From Oscillospiraceae bacterium (GTDB lineage: Bacteria; Bacillota; Clostridia; Oscillospirales; Oscillospiraceae), in assembly GCA_015067885.1 (NCBI GenBank), contig SVLO01000002.1, forward strand, positions 1 to 36,605: a stretch of DNA of 36,605 bases, in the 5' to 3' direction. The notes under the pieces are model-generated. The model saw only the letters and a list, made by a program, of their open reading frames with translations, was not told the DNA's origin and searched no databases. A program made the translations under genes and the position numbers. Shown piece by piece: positions 1 to 7,874 of the stretch (the stretch's first letter is position 1; each line of letters begins with the position of its first letter).

Positions 1-397
1 TGGTCAGCATGGCGTCGATCAGTTCGTAGGTTCGCTCGTCCTCACACAGCAGGATGTCATAGGTGTCCAGAATCTGCATGTACTGGGGCCAGCGGAAGAT
101 GGTGGGCAGGTGCGCCAGGGTGGCAATACTGGGAATCAGTTCCACTCCTCTGGTCAGGGCGTAAGTGTCGATTTCCTTCAGTTCCTCCTTGGAAAAGCGT
201 CCCCGGCCGTAGCCGAAGTAGGGGTGGCCCTCCACCTCGTAGGTATCCTCGGTATAGAGCATCAGGGCATTATAGCCCAGCTTGGAAATCACGTCGATCC
301 ACTTCTTCAGCGCAGGCAGGTTCCATACGGCATTGCGGCTGCAATCCACCTTGGCGGCCATGCGCTTGAAGGGAATATTCTCATGTTTGAATGTCAT
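1..397 (-). CDS. GH20 family beta-N-acetylhexosaminidase, partial (N-terminal 132 residues)
   Basis: N-terminal part of a third GH20 hexosaminidase; the rest lies beyond the left edge. The start at 397 has a good ribosome site (GGAGGAGTG) and is only 16 bases after the stop of the GH20 gene at 414-2099, so the two are probably co-transcribed. Visible residues follow the paralogues closely: DCSRNAVWN near residue 18, LYTEDTYEVEGHPYFGYGRG near 50-70, and LLCEDERTYE near 120. The catalytic Asp-Glu pair would lie about 20 residues past the edge and cannot be checked. Like its neighbours it begins directly at the TIM-barrel part and lacks the small N-terminal GH20b domain. It has no signal peptide, so it probably acts in the cytoplasm on imported oligosaccharides (inference). 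Confidence 0.88.
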   Translation of the reverse strand, partial: MTFKHENIPFKRMAAKVDCSRNAVWNLPALKKWIDVISKLGYNALMLYTEDTYEVEGHPYFGYGRGRFSKEELKEIDTYALTRGVELIPSIATLAHLPTIFRWPQYMQILDTYDILLCEDERTYELIDAMLT

Positions 398-413
398 GGT
401 AATCACTCCTCCA

Positions 414-2099
414 TCAGCAGGTGCGGGGCTTGAACAGCATATTGGCGCTGGTAATGTCGCAATACTGCCGTGCGTTGCGATCCCAATAGTTCAGGTACTT
501 GCGCTGGCCGTAGTCGGCGCTGGCAGGGGTGCGCATATCCAGCAGGACTTCCTCCAACTCCTCGATGCGGTCGATGTCGCCACGGATGTAATCCTCCAGC
601 CGATCGGCGCAGTGGCTCAATCGGGTCATCACGCCACCCAGACGGATGTCAGACACGTCAAAGCCGTGGGGCTTATTCTCTTTCATCCACTGATAACGGA
701 AGGACTCATAGAAATTCTCCACCAGACCGCGGATACGGCGCAGCTCCACCGCAAGCCTGCCCAGTTCCGCCTTGTCCCCGGCCTCGTAAGCGGCGCGGAT
801 GCGCATACCGATGTCGCACTTGGCGGCGGTGACGGCGCACAAATCGTACATGGTCCGGAACAGATAGCCCCACTCGGGGTGGCTGCAATGGGGTTTCAGC
901 AGCTCCATCAGCTCCTCGTGGTCGGCACGGGTGTGGTCGGGGATGGTCAGGTCCATCAGGCCGATGAAGGGATCGTTATACAAAATATAGCGCTGGGGAT
1001 GGCTGCCGTAAATCTCCCCCTCCCTGCGCTGGGTCAGGTCAAGGAGCAGGAAGTCATCGTAGGCGATGTGGAACATCTCCTCAAACTCACGCTTGATCTG
1101 CTCCTCGTCGGTGATACCCTTGGCAATCCGGCTGGCGTAAAATACAGACGGCAGCACAGCAAAGCGGCCGCACTCGGCGCCATCGTCACCGTAGGTGCAA
1201 ATCTCCACATTTTCAATTCCCATCTCCCGGCAGGCCTGCATACTGTTGTGCAGGGCACGGGTGCTGTAATAGTTCTCCGGCGAGAAGGAGTGCCAGCTCC
1301 ACACAGCGCCCAGATACCACAGGTTGTCCGCCTTGATCTGCTGGTGGATGGCCATGTGCGCCTTGTAAATTTCCTTATCCCGTTTGTAGTACTCCCAGTA
1401 CATCAGGGCGGCGTTCTTGGGCATCAGGTCGGACACGTCGGCGGTGACCGTCTTGTTGGGGTCGATATAGCTGTCGTTGCCGGTGGCAAGGCGCACGGGC
1501 ATATCGCCGGCCACCAGCATCATCTCGTAGCCGTACCGATCGGTCATCTCACACACCCGGGCCATATGCCGCTTGAGGATGTCAAGGCTCTTGTGATAGC
1601 CGTGCAGTTCCAGATACTTGCCCCGACCCAGCAGCTCCGCCTCGTCCATAGACACGCTGATGATGCGGCTGTCAAAGCACTCGGCGCAGGTAGCAATCAT
1701 CTTCTCGATGAACTCATAGGTGCGCTCATCCTCACACAGCAGGATATCGGAGGCATCGTTGATGGCCTTATACTGAGGCCAGCGATAAATGGTGTCCATA
1801 TGGCCCAGCGTGTTGATGCTGGGGAACAGCTCCACCCCCTTGGAGCGGGCGTAGGCGTTCATCTCCTTCAGCTCGTCCTTGGAGTAGCGACCCCGGCCGT
1901 GGCCGAAGTAGGGGTGGCCGTCCACTTCATAGGTGTCCTCCATGTAAAGACTCGTCAGGTTGTAGCCCAACGCGGCAATGATGTCCACCCACTTTTTGAA
2001 GCTTTCCACCGTGACCACCGCATTGCGGGAGCAGTCCAACGTGGCAGAAAACCGCTTAAACGGGATTTCGTTTCCTCTTTTGACAGACAAATCGCTCAT
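414..2099 (-). CDS. GH20 family beta-N-acetylhexosaminidase (GH20C-like, no N-terminal domain)
   Basis: 561-residue family 20 glycoside hydrolase, expected to remove terminal GlcNAc or GalNAc from glycans by substrate-assisted catalysis. The Asp-Glu pair that defines GH20 is D152-E153 in the motif SVSMDEAELLGRGKY. Other family blocks are DCSRNAV (22-28), LYMEDTYEVDGHPYFGHGRG (51-70) and YGDDGAE in the second half. The pattern recalls pneumococcal GH20C, but that enzyme carries about 60 extra N-terminal residues absent here. The start has an AAGGAG ribosome site. There is no signal peptide, so the enzyme is probably cytoplasmic. It has its own promoter (2151-2179) behind the terminator of the upstream paralogue and is followed after 16 bases by another GH20 gene. 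Exact substrate (beta-GlcNAc, GalNAc, 6-phospho or sulfated forms) cannot be told from sequence. Confidence 0.92.
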   Translation of the reverse strand: MSDLSVKRGNEIPFKRFSATLDCSRNAVVTVESFKKWVDIIAALGYNLTSLYMEDTYEVDGHPYFGHGRGRYSKDELKEMNAYARSKGVELFPSINTLGHMDTIYRWPQYKAINDASDILLCEDERTYEFIEKMIATCAECFDSRIISVSMDEAELLGRGKYLELHGYHKSLDILKRHMARVCEMTDRYGYEMMLVAGDMPVRLATGNDSYIDPNKTVTADVSDLMPKNAALMYWEYYKRDKEIYKAHMAIHQQIKADNLWYLGAVWSWHSFSPENYYSTRALHNSMQACREMGIENVEICTYGDDGAECGRFAVLPSVFYASRIAKGITDEEQIKREFEEMFHIAYDDFLLLDLTQRREGEIYGSHPQRYILYNDPFIGLMDLTIPDHTRADHEELMELLKPHCSHPEWGYLFRTMYDLCAVTAAKCDIGMRIRAAYEAGDKAELGRLAVELRRIRGLVENFYESFRYQWMKENKPHGFDVSDIRLGGVMTRLSHCADRLEDYIRGDIDRIEELEEVLLDMRTPASADYGQRKYLNYWDRNARQYCDITSANMLFKPRTC

Positions 2100-2150
2100 T
2101 TTGTCCCAGTCTCCTTTTTCAACCGGCTCCCCGGCAGGTTTTCGCCCATA

Positions 2151-2179
2151 ATTATATTTTATTTTCGTTCAAACCACAA
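2151..2179 (-). promoter_or_regulatory. sigma-A promoter of the 414-2099 GH20 gene
   Basis: Reading the minus strand: -35 TTGTGG (2174-2179), 17-base spacer, -10 TATAAT (2151-2156). It lies between the terminator of the upstream GH20 gene and the ribosome site of the downstream one, so the middle paralogue (and the partial one after it) can be expressed independently of the 2238-3917 copy. Confidence 0.6.
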
Positions 2180-2183
2180 GCAA

Positions 2184-2218
2184 AAAAGCCGCGAAACTCT
2201 TGCGTTTCGCGGCTTTTT
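2184..2218 (-). terminator. Rho-independent terminator after GH20 gene 2238-3917
   Basis: Perfect stem AAAAGCCGCGAAAC / GTTTCGCGGCTTTT with a 6-7 base loop, ending in a T run on the minus strand about 20 bases after the stop codon at 2238. The stem is flanked by A/T runs on both sides, so it may act in both directions. Confidence 0.85.
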
Positions 2219-2237
2219 GTCTTGCATTTGATTGCAT

Positions 2238-3917
2238 TTAGAAACCCTTGCCCACCCAGTTGGCGGACACGATCTCGGTGTAGTAGCGGCTGTTGCGGTC
2301 CCAATAGTTCAGGTACTTGCGCTTGCCGTAGTCGGGGCTGAGGGGGGTACGCACATCCAGCAGAGTCTCCTCCAGCTCCTCGATGCGGTCCACCTTGCCG
2401 GCCACGAACTCGTCCAGCCGCTGGGCGCAGTGGTTCAGGCGGGTCATGACGCCGCCGATGCGCACGTCGGACACGTCAAAGCCGTGGGGCTTGTTCTCAC
2501 GCATCCACTGGTTGCGGAAGGAGTAGTAGAACTTCTCCACCAGGTCCCGGATGCGGCGCAGCTCCCCGGCCAGCTCGCCAAGGCGGGCCTTATCCCCGGC
2601 CTCGTAGGCCGCCCGGATGCGGGTACCGATGTCGCACTTCTCGGCGGTGACGGCGCACAGGTCATGCATGGTCTGGAACAGGTAGCCCCACTCCTTGTTC
2701 TTGCACAGGGGGGCCAACAGCTTGACCAGCTCCTCGTGGTCGGCACGGGTGCTTTCGGGCAGGGTCATGTCCATCAGACCGATAAAGGGGTCGTTGTACA
2801 GGATGTAACGGGTGGGATGGACGCAGTACTCCTCAGTCTCGTTGCGCTGGGTCAGGTCGATGAGCAGGAACTGGTCGTAGGGGATGCCGAATTCCTTTTC
2901 AAAGTTCGCCTTAATGGTGGCCTCGTCGTCGATGCCCTTGGCGATCTGGCTGGCGTAGAACAGGCCGGGCAGACCGGCAAAGCGGGCGCACTCGCCGCCG
3001 TCGTCACCGAAGAAGCACACGTTGATGTTCTCCACGCCGTTTTCCATGGCGGCCTGCAGGCTGTTTCGGATGGCGCCGGTGCTGTAGTTGTTCTCGGGAG
3101 AGAAAGCGTGCCAGGTCCACACGCCGCACTGGTACCACAGGCCCTCGGCCTTGATCTGCTGGTGAACCTTGGTCAGGGCGGTGTAGTCCTCCTTGCTGCG
3201 CTTGTAGTAGTCCCAGTACTTCAGCACGGCACCCTCGGGAATCAGGTCGGACACGTCCTCCTGCACCACGGCCTTGGTGTTGCTGTAGCTGTCGCTGTGG
3301 GTGGCCAGGCGGAAGGACATATCGCCCGAGATCATGATCATCTCAAAGCCGTACTTGCGGGCGATCTCGCACACCCGGTTCATGTGCCGCTTGAGAATTT
3401 CAATGCGCTTGTCGGGGCCGTGCTTGGCGTAGTACTTGCCCCGGCCCAGCATATCCGCCTCGTCCATGTTGATGTCGATGACCCTGGAGTCAAAGCACTC
3501 GGCGGCGGTGGCGATCATCTTCTCGATGAGGGCGTAGGTGCGCTCATCCTCGCACAGCAGGATGTCGGCGTTGTCGTTGATCTCGGCGTAGTGGGCCCAG
3601 CGGAAAATGCTGCCCAGATGGGCCAGGGTGTTGGTGCCGGGGATCATCTCCACCTGACGCTCCCGGGCGTAGGCGTTGAGTTCCTTCAGTTCCGCCTTGG
3701 TAAAGCGGCCACGGCCGTAGCCGAAGTAGGGCTCGCCCTCCAGCTCATAGGTGTCCTCACAGTACAGGGTCAGGGTATTGTAGCCCAGCCGGGAGATGAT
3801 GTCGATCCACTTTTTCAGAGCAGGGACGTTCCACACCGCGTTGCGGCTGCAGTCGGTGCGCACGCCAAAGCGCTTGAAGGGGATGCCGGTTTCACGCTTA
3901 AAGGGCAGATTGCTCAT
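2238..3917 (-). CDS. GH20 family beta-N-acetylhexosaminidase (GH20C-like), first of the tandem set
   Basis: 559-residue GH20 hexosaminidase closely related to the two downstream copies. Catalytic pair D152-E153 (DINMDEADMLGRGKY); other shared blocks are TDCSRNAVWN (21-30), LYCEDTYELEGEPYFGYGRG (51-70) and FFGDDGGECARF. The open frame extends 21 codons upstream, but the start at 3917 (MSNLPFKRETG) is preferred: it aligns with the start of the next paralogue and follows a GAGAGG ribosome site. No signal peptide is visible. The gene is transcribed divergently from an AAC(3)-like acetyltransferase, and the shared upstream region holds an inverted repeat that may be an operator. It is closed by a strong terminator before the next copy. 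Triplication with separate promoters suggests paralogues specialised for different linkages or sugars (inference). Confidence 0.92.
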   Translation of the reverse strand: MSNLPFKRETGIPFKRFGVRTDCSRNAVWNVPALKKWIDIISRLGYNTLTLYCEDTYELEGEPYFGYGRGRFTKAELKELNAYARERQVEMIPGTNTLAHLGSIFRWAHYAEINDNADILLCEDERTYALIEKMIATAAECFDSRVIDINMDEADMLGRGKYYAKHGPDKRIEILKRHMNRVCEIARKYGFEMIMISGDMSFRLATHSDSYSNTKAVVQEDVSDLIPEGAVLKYWDYYKRSKEDYTALTKVHQQIKAEGLWYQCGVWTWHAFSPENNYSTGAIRNSLQAAMENGVENINVCFFGDDGGECARFAGLPGLFYASQIAKGIDDEATIKANFEKEFGIPYDQFLLIDLTQRNETEEYCVHPTRYILYNDPFIGLMDMTLPESTRADHEELVKLLAPLCKNKEWGYLFQTMHDLCAVTAEKCDIGTRIRAAYEAGDKARLGELAGELRRIRDLVEKFYYSFRNQWMRENKPHGFDVSDVRIGGVMTRLNHCAQRLDEFVAGKVDRIEELEETLLDVRTPLSPDYGKRKYLNYWDRNSRYYTEIVSANWVGKGF

Positions 3918-3965
3918 AACAGTTTTCCTCTCTTTCATGGCCATACAGCCAATGCTATGCCTAAA

Positions 3966-3993
3966 ATTATAGCATTTCAATGTCCCATTTCAA
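3966..3993 (-). promoter_or_regulatory. sigma-A promoter of GH20 gene 2238-3917
   Basis: Minus strand -35 TTGAAA (3988-3993), 16-base spacer, -10 TATAAT (3966-3971), about 50 bases before the chosen start at 3917. The TGTCCCATT half-repeat at 3981-3989 overlaps its -35 side. Confidence 0.6.
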
Positions 3994-4008
3994 TAGCCCA
4001 TGGGGACA

Positions 4009-4034
4009 TAATGGGACGCAAAAACGTCCCATTA
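4009..4034. promoter_or_regulatory. Perfect 10-bp inverted repeat in a divergent promoter region (possible operator)
   Basis: TAATGGGACG (4009-4018) and its exact complement CGTCCCATTA (4025-4034) are separated by 6 bases. A related half-site AATGTCCCATT lies at 3979-3989 and GGGGACAT at 4002-4009. The repeat ends 6 bases before the -35 of the plus-strand promoter and lies upstream of the minus-strand promoter, which suits a regulator acting on both genes. It lacks a T run on either side, so it is not a terminator. The cognate regulator is not evident in the window. Confidence 0.5.
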
Positions 4035-4040
4035 AAACAG

Positions 4041-4068
4041 TTGAATTTCCCCATCCCTGTGTTAAAAT
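4041..4068 (+). promoter_or_regulatory. sigma-A promoter of the AAC(3)-like gene
   Basis: -35 TTGAAT (4041-4046), 16-base spacer, -10 TAAAAT (4063-4068), about 40 bases before the ATG at 4110. The 4009-4034 inverted repeat lies just upstream. Confidence 0.5.
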
Positions 4069-4109
4069 GTTTTCAATCAAAGGGCCGTGGCCCTCGGGAG
4101 GCAATAAGT

Positions 4110-4952
4110 ATGACCGTTGTGACCAAGCAGGACATTATGAATACGCTGACCCGGCTGGGCATACAAAAAGGTGACGTGGTGGTCTTCCACTCCTCCCTGA
4201 AAAGCATGGGTCGGGTGGAGGGAGGCGCCCAAACCGTCATCGACGCGTTTTTGGAACAGGTGGGACCCGACGGCACCGTATCCGTCCCCACCCTGCTGGG
4301 GGAAAGCTACGCCGTCGCCTTTGACATTTGGGACCGGGACACCACCCCCTCCGAGGTGGGCTATATTACCGAGGTGTTCCGCACCATGCCCGGCACCCTG
4401 CGCAGCGACAACCCCACCCACTCCCTGGCCGCCCGGGGCCGACTGGCCCACGAGCTGACCTGCGAACATGACGGCTACGGTCCCCGCCCGGGTATGTTCG
4501 GCCAGTGGGCCTTTTCCCACTCCTCCCCCTGGCAGAAGCTGTATGACTACAACGGCAAGATCGTGTGGGTGGGTACCAGCACCCTCACCGGCACCCACCG
4601 GCATTTGGCCGAGTATGTGGCGGCGGAAAAGGTGATCGAAAAGCACCCGGAGGCGCTGGAGGCGCTGATGACCTACAACGACCCCCGGGGTGAGAACGCC
4701 TTTTTCCCCATGCTCAAGTGGTGTACCAGGGACTCTGTCTTCGAGCGCCTGTTCCGGGACCGGGGGCAGTTGCTGTCCGCCCCCTGCGGCGACGCCGTCT
4801 TCCAGGCCATCGACGTGCGCACCTTCGTGGATACGGAGCTGGAGCTGATGCTGAAAGATCCCCTCACCTACACCGACGTGACCGACCCGGAATGGGTGCA
4901 GTGGATGCTGGACGTGGACGACTACTCCATGACCACCTGGCCGAAAGAATAA
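4110..4952 (+). CDS. AAC(3)-family N-acetyltransferase (YokD/FrbF-like)
   Basis: 280-residue acetyl-CoA-dependent N-acetyltransferase of the antibiotic AAC(3) fold. Family blocks visible: VVFHSSLKSMGRVEGG (25-39), GTVSVPTL (55-62) and RSDNPTHSLAARG (98-110), which carries the conserved Asn-Pro-x-His of the CoA and catalytic site. The ATG at 4110 is chosen because it follows a GGGAGG site and begins the family homology; the frame stays open far upstream only because it runs antisense to the GH20 genes. Families such as YokD and FrbF show that many members are not resistance enzymes. Its position opposite three hexosaminidases suggests an amino-sugar or small-amine substrate (inference). A resistance phenotype cannot be claimed. 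Confidence 0.85.
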   Translation: MTVVTKQDIMNTLTRLGIQKGDVVVFHSSLKSMGRVEGGAQTVIDAFLEQVGPDGTVSVPTLLGESYAVAFDIWDRDTTPSEVGYITEVFRTMPGTLRSDNPTHSLAARGRLAHELTCEHDGYGPRPGMFGQWAFSHSSPWQKLYDYNGKIVWVGTSTLTGTHRHLAEYVAAEKVIEKHPEALEALMTYNDPRGENAFFPMLKWCTRDSVFERLFRDRGQLLSAPCGDAVFQAIDVRTFVDTELELMLKDPLTYTDVTDPEWVQWMLDVDDYSMTTWPKE

Positions 4953-4960
4953 TCAAGATC

Positions 4961-5040
4961 ACCTGCGGGCGGCCAAAGGCCGCCCCTACGCAAATCATCC
5001 GGTCCTATTGTAGGGGCCGGCGTCCCCGACAGCCCCTATG
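4961..5040. repeat. Palindromic intergenic repeat remnant
   Basis: Two GC-rich palindromic units follow the acetyltransferase gene. The first is an 8-bp perfect stem GGGCGGCC-AAA-GGCCGCCC (4967-4985) followed by CTACG. The second is TGTAGGGGCCGGCG...GCCCCTA (5011-5039), an imperfect palindrome with the opposite TGTAGGGG end. Motifs like CCCCTAC/GTAGGGG around GC-rich palindromes are frequent intergenic repeats in GC-rich Clostridia (recalled, not searched). No coding potential. Confidence 0.45.
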
Positions 5041-5116
5041 ACATTCCTCATTCCTAACTCCTAACTCATATCTCCTCCCTGCCGCTTCGGCGGCGGGTAT
5101 CTTTTGTCGTTACAAC

Positions 5117-5153
5117 AAAAATGACCGTTCTCACAAGAGAACGGTCATTTTTT
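5117..5153. terminator. Bidirectional Rho-independent terminator
   Basis: 13-bp perfect stem AATGACCGTTCTC / GAGAACGGTCATT with loop ACAA (5133-5136). It has T runs on both strands. It closes the liv operon on the minus strand (livF stop at 5160) and can stop readthrough from the acetyltransferase gene on the plus strand. Confidence 0.88.
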
Positions 5154-5159
5154 ATTGCA

Positions 5160-5855
5160 TTAACCCAGGTAGGCCTTCTTCACGGCCTCGTTGTGCAGCA
5201 GCTCGTCGCCGGTGCCGGACATGGTCAGTCGGCCGGTCTCCAGCACGTAGGCGGTATCCGCCACCCGCAGGGCCATGTTGGCGTTCTGCTCGATGAGCAG
5301 GATGGTCACGCCCTGCTTGTTGATCTCCTTGATGATGTCGAAGATACCCTTGACCACCAGGGGTGCAAGGCCCAAGGACGGCTCGTCCATCATCATGATC
5401 TTGGGGCGGCTCATAAGGGCGCGGCCCACGGCCAGCATCTGCTGCTCGCCGCCGGACAGGGTACCCGCCGCCTGCCAGGAACGCTCCTTCAGGCGGGGGA
5501 ACAGGTCATAGACCCAGTTCAGGTCGTCCTGCAGGCTGTCCTTGCGCAGGTAAGCGCCGATTTTCAGGTTTTCCAGCACGGTCAGGTCGGGGAACACCCG
5601 GCGTCCCTCCGGCACCAGGGTGATGCCCTTGGACACAATGCGGTCCGGGGACAGACCGGTGATGTCCTCCCCCTGCAGGTGGATGCGGCCGGCAGCAGGC
5701 TTGACCAGGCCGGCAACGGAGCGCAGGGTGGTGGACTTGCCGGCGCCGTTGGCGCCGATCAGGGTGACGATCTGCCGTTCGGGTACCTCGATGGAGATAC
5801 CCTTGACGGCCTCGATGCCGCCGTAGTTGACTTTCAGACCATCAATTTTCAGCAT
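5160..5855 (-). CDS. livF: Branched-chain amino acid type ABC transporter ATP-binding protein LivF
   Basis: 231-residue ATPase of the hydrophobic amino acid uptake (HAAT) family. Walker A GANGAGKST at 34-42, ABC signature LSGGEQQML, Walker B IMMMDEPSLGLAP, and a short LivF-type C-terminus (about 230 residues, the usual LivF length). The start at 5855 (MLKIDGLKVNYGG) overlaps the end of livG by 14 bases and is preferred over an in-frame start 11 codons upstream inside livG, because LivF proteins begin at this point. Last gene of the five-gene operon; a strong terminator follows directly. With LivG it drives the LivH/LivM channel in the membrane. The solute may be branched-chain amino acids, but related systems carry amides, urea or short peptides. 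Confidence 0.94.
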   Translation of the reverse strand: MLKIDGLKVNYGGIEAVKGISIEVPERQIVTLIGANGAGKSTTLRSVAGLVKPAAGRIHLQGEDITGLSPDRIVSKGITLVPEGRRVFPDLTVLENLKIGAYLRKDSLQDDLNWVYDLFPRLKERSWQAAGTLSGGEQQMLAVGRALMSRPKIMMMDEPSLGLAPLVVKGIFDIIKEINKQGVTILLIEQNANMALRVADTAYVLETGRLTMSGTGDELLHNEAVKKAYLG

Positions 5856-6690
5856 CGTCAGCCACCCCCAAGTACGCCTCGATAACACGAGGATTGTTCT
5901 GCACTTCCTCCGGCGTACCCTGCGCGATCAGGCGGCCGAAGTCCAGCACGTAGATACGGTCGGAAATCTTCATGACCAGGTCCATGTGATGCTCGATCAT
6001 CAGCACGGTCAGGTCGTAGCGCTGGCGGATCTCCTTGATGAACTCGGTCAGCTCGTGAGTTTCCTGCGGGTTCATACCGGCCGCCGGCTCGTCCAGCAGC
6101 AGCAGGGACGGATTGGTGGCCAGGGCGCGGGCGATCTCCAGCCGGCGCTGCAGACCGTAGGGCAGGGAACCTGCCACCTCGTCGGCCAAGTGGGCCAGAT
6201 TCTGCTCCTCCAGCAGGGCCATAGCCTCCTGCCGCATACGCTTTTCCTCCGCGGCGTTGAAGCGGAAGGTGGCGGACAGGAAATTCTGTTTGGCGCGCAT
6301 GTGCTTGGCAATGAGTACGTTGTCAAACACCGTCAGATTGGAGAACAGACGAATGTTTTGGAAGGTACGGGCAATGCCCAGCTCGGTGATCTTGTCGGGA
6401 GTAGGTTTCAGCACCCGGATGAAATCACCCCTGTGCTGACCGGCGTAGAGCTTTTTCATCTTGCCCTGGGGGTGGTTTTCCACCATGGGTCGGCCATTGA
6501 AGCTGACCCGGCCGTTGGTGGGTTCGTACACGCCGGTGATGCAGTTGAAGGCGGTGGTCTTACCGGCACCGTTGGGGCCGATGAGGGCAACGATCTCGCC
6601 CTTGTTCACTTCCATGGACAGGTCGTTGACGGCCACCACGCCGCCAAACTGCATGGTTACGTTTTCAAGACGCAGCACGTTCTCGCTCAT
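5842..6690 (-). CDS. livG: Branched-chain amino acid type ABC transporter ATP-binding protein LivG
   Basis: 282-residue ATPase, partner of LivF. Walker A GPNGAGKTT at 38-46, a LivG-type signature region GSLPYGLQRRLEIARAL (the usual LSGGQ is replaced, as is normal in LivG), Walker B LLLLDEPAAGMNP, and His-switch IEHHMD. The length matches LivG, which is longer than LivF because of an insertion between Walker A and the signature. The ATG overlaps the livM stop by 4 bases (ATGA), indicating translational coupling. Confidence 0.95.
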   Translation of the reverse strand: MSENVLRLENVTMQFGGVVAVNDLSMEVNKGEIVALIGPNGAGKTTAFNCITGVYEPTNGRVSFNGRPMVENHPQGKMKKLYAGQHRGDFIRVLKPTPDKITELGIARTFQNIRLFSNLTVFDNVLIAKHMRAKQNFLSATFRFNAAEEKRMRQEAMALLEEQNLAHLADEVAGSLPYGLQRRLEIARALATNPSLLLLDEPAAGMNPQETHELTEFIKEIRQRYDLTVLMIEHHMDLVMKISDRIYVLDFGRLIAQGTPEEVQNNPRVIEAYLGVADDAEN

Positions 6691-7862
6691 TTCGCCGCCC
6701 CCTTTCTCTTGCGCTTAAAGAGGTCTGGCAATTCCTTGTTTCCCATGATGCCGCGGCGGAAGAACAGCACCACCACCATGATAACGATGGAGAACACCAC
6801 CATGCGGAAGCCGGGCCGCAGCAGAGGCACCTTGAAATCGCCAATGGCGGTTTCGGTATCCAGGAAACGCAGCCACCACTCGGAGCAGGCCACGTACAGG
6901 AACGTGGCAATGCAGGAGCCGGAAACAGAGCCGATACCGCCGATGACCACGATGAGCAAAATCTCATAGGTCAGGTTGGTGGTAAAGGGCTTGGCCTGTG
7001 CGTTGTTGACGAACATGGCAAACAGCGCGCCGCTGATACCGGCAAAGAAGGAGGAAATGCAGAAGGACATACGCTTATGCTTGGCCAAATTGATACCCAT
7101 GGCCTCGGCGGCGATCTCGTCCTCACGGATGGCCTTAAAGGCCCGGCCGTAGGAGGAGTTGATGAGCAGCACGATAATAGTAATGCAGATAATGGCCAGC
7201 AGGAAGGGCACAAAAGTGGACAGGCGCAGCACCACTTTACCGGCCTCGTTCTCGATGTTGAAGCTGGAGAAGGTGGGGATCTTGTTGATCATGTTGGCGC
7301 CGTTGGTAATGGGACCCAGCTTCTGCCACTGGAAGATGGCGCGGATGATCTCGGCAAAGCCCAGGGTGGCAATGGCCAAATAGTCACTCTTCAGCCGCAG
7401 TACGGGCAGACCGATAAACCAGGCGAAGATGGTGGCCACGACACCGGCCAAAATGATGGCCGCCAGCACGCCCAAAATCAGACCGTGGGTGGTATCGGCA
7501 CCGCCGAACAGGTCGGGCAGGGAGAATTTCAGGGCGGAGCCGCCGAAGGCGTAATAGACCTGCGCCTTGTTCTCCATGGGGACGGTAAGAATGGCGTAGG
7601 TGTAGGCGCCCAGCAGCATGAAGCCGGCCTGACCCAAAGAGAACAGACCCGTAAAGCCGGTCAACAGGTTCATGGACACGGCGGCCAGGGCGTACACCGC
7701 GGTCTTTTTCAGCACCACGAACAGCGGGCTGGTGTGTTTGAGCAGCTTGGGTACGTTGTCCATAAACAGGCTCAGGTTCTCCAGCAGCACTACCAGCGCC
7801 AAAAACAGAATGATACATCCAAGGGCAACGAAGGTACCCGTCTTACTCTTTTTCTGAATCAT
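6687..7862 (-). CDS. livM: Branched-chain amino acid type ABC transporter permease LivM
   Basis: 391-residue integral membrane permease. It opens with a hydrophobic helix and continues with NLLTGFTGLFSLGQAGFMLLGAYTYA, the hallmark LivM block (GxxSLGQAxFxxxGAY). The cytoplasmic coupling loop SSYGRAFKAIREDEIAAEAMGIN is the family EAA-like contact to the ATPases, followed by GGIGSVSGS. The start has an AGGAGG ribosome site 12 bases after livH. A C-terminal tail of Arg/Lys (LFKRKRKGAAK) lies on the inner face. Confidence 0.94.
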   Translation of the reverse strand: MIQKKSKTGTFVALGCIILFLALVVLLENLSLFMDNVPKLLKHTSPLFVVLKKTAVYALAAVSMNLLTGFTGLFSLGQAGFMLLGAYTYAILTVPMENKAQVYYAFGGSALKFSLPDLFGGADTTHGLILGVLAAIILAGVVATIFAWFIGLPVLRLKSDYLAIATLGFAEIIRAIFQWQKLGPITNGANMINKIPTFSSFNIENEAGKVVLRLSTFVPFLLAIICITIIVLLINSSYGRAFKAIREDEIAAEAMGINLAKHKRMSFCISSFFAGISGALFAMFVNNAQAKPFTTNLTYEILLIVVIGGIGSVSGSCIATFLYVACSEWWLRFLDTETAIGDFKVPLLRPGFRMVVFSIVIMVVVLFFRRGIMGNKELPDLFKRKRKGAAK

Positions 7863-7874
7863 CGGGACACCTCC

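Noticed and set aside
282..4109. Long plus-strand open frames across the GH20 genes, one continuing into the acetyltransferase
   Set aside because: They are antisense shadows of the GH20 paralogues with the same low-complexity composition. Only the part from 4110 onward matches a protein family and has a ribosome site.
4110..4952. AAC(3)-like protein as an aminoglycoside resistance gene
   Set aside because: The fold is right, but many chromosomal family members do not modify aminoglycosides, and the context is glycan metabolism. Substrate left open.
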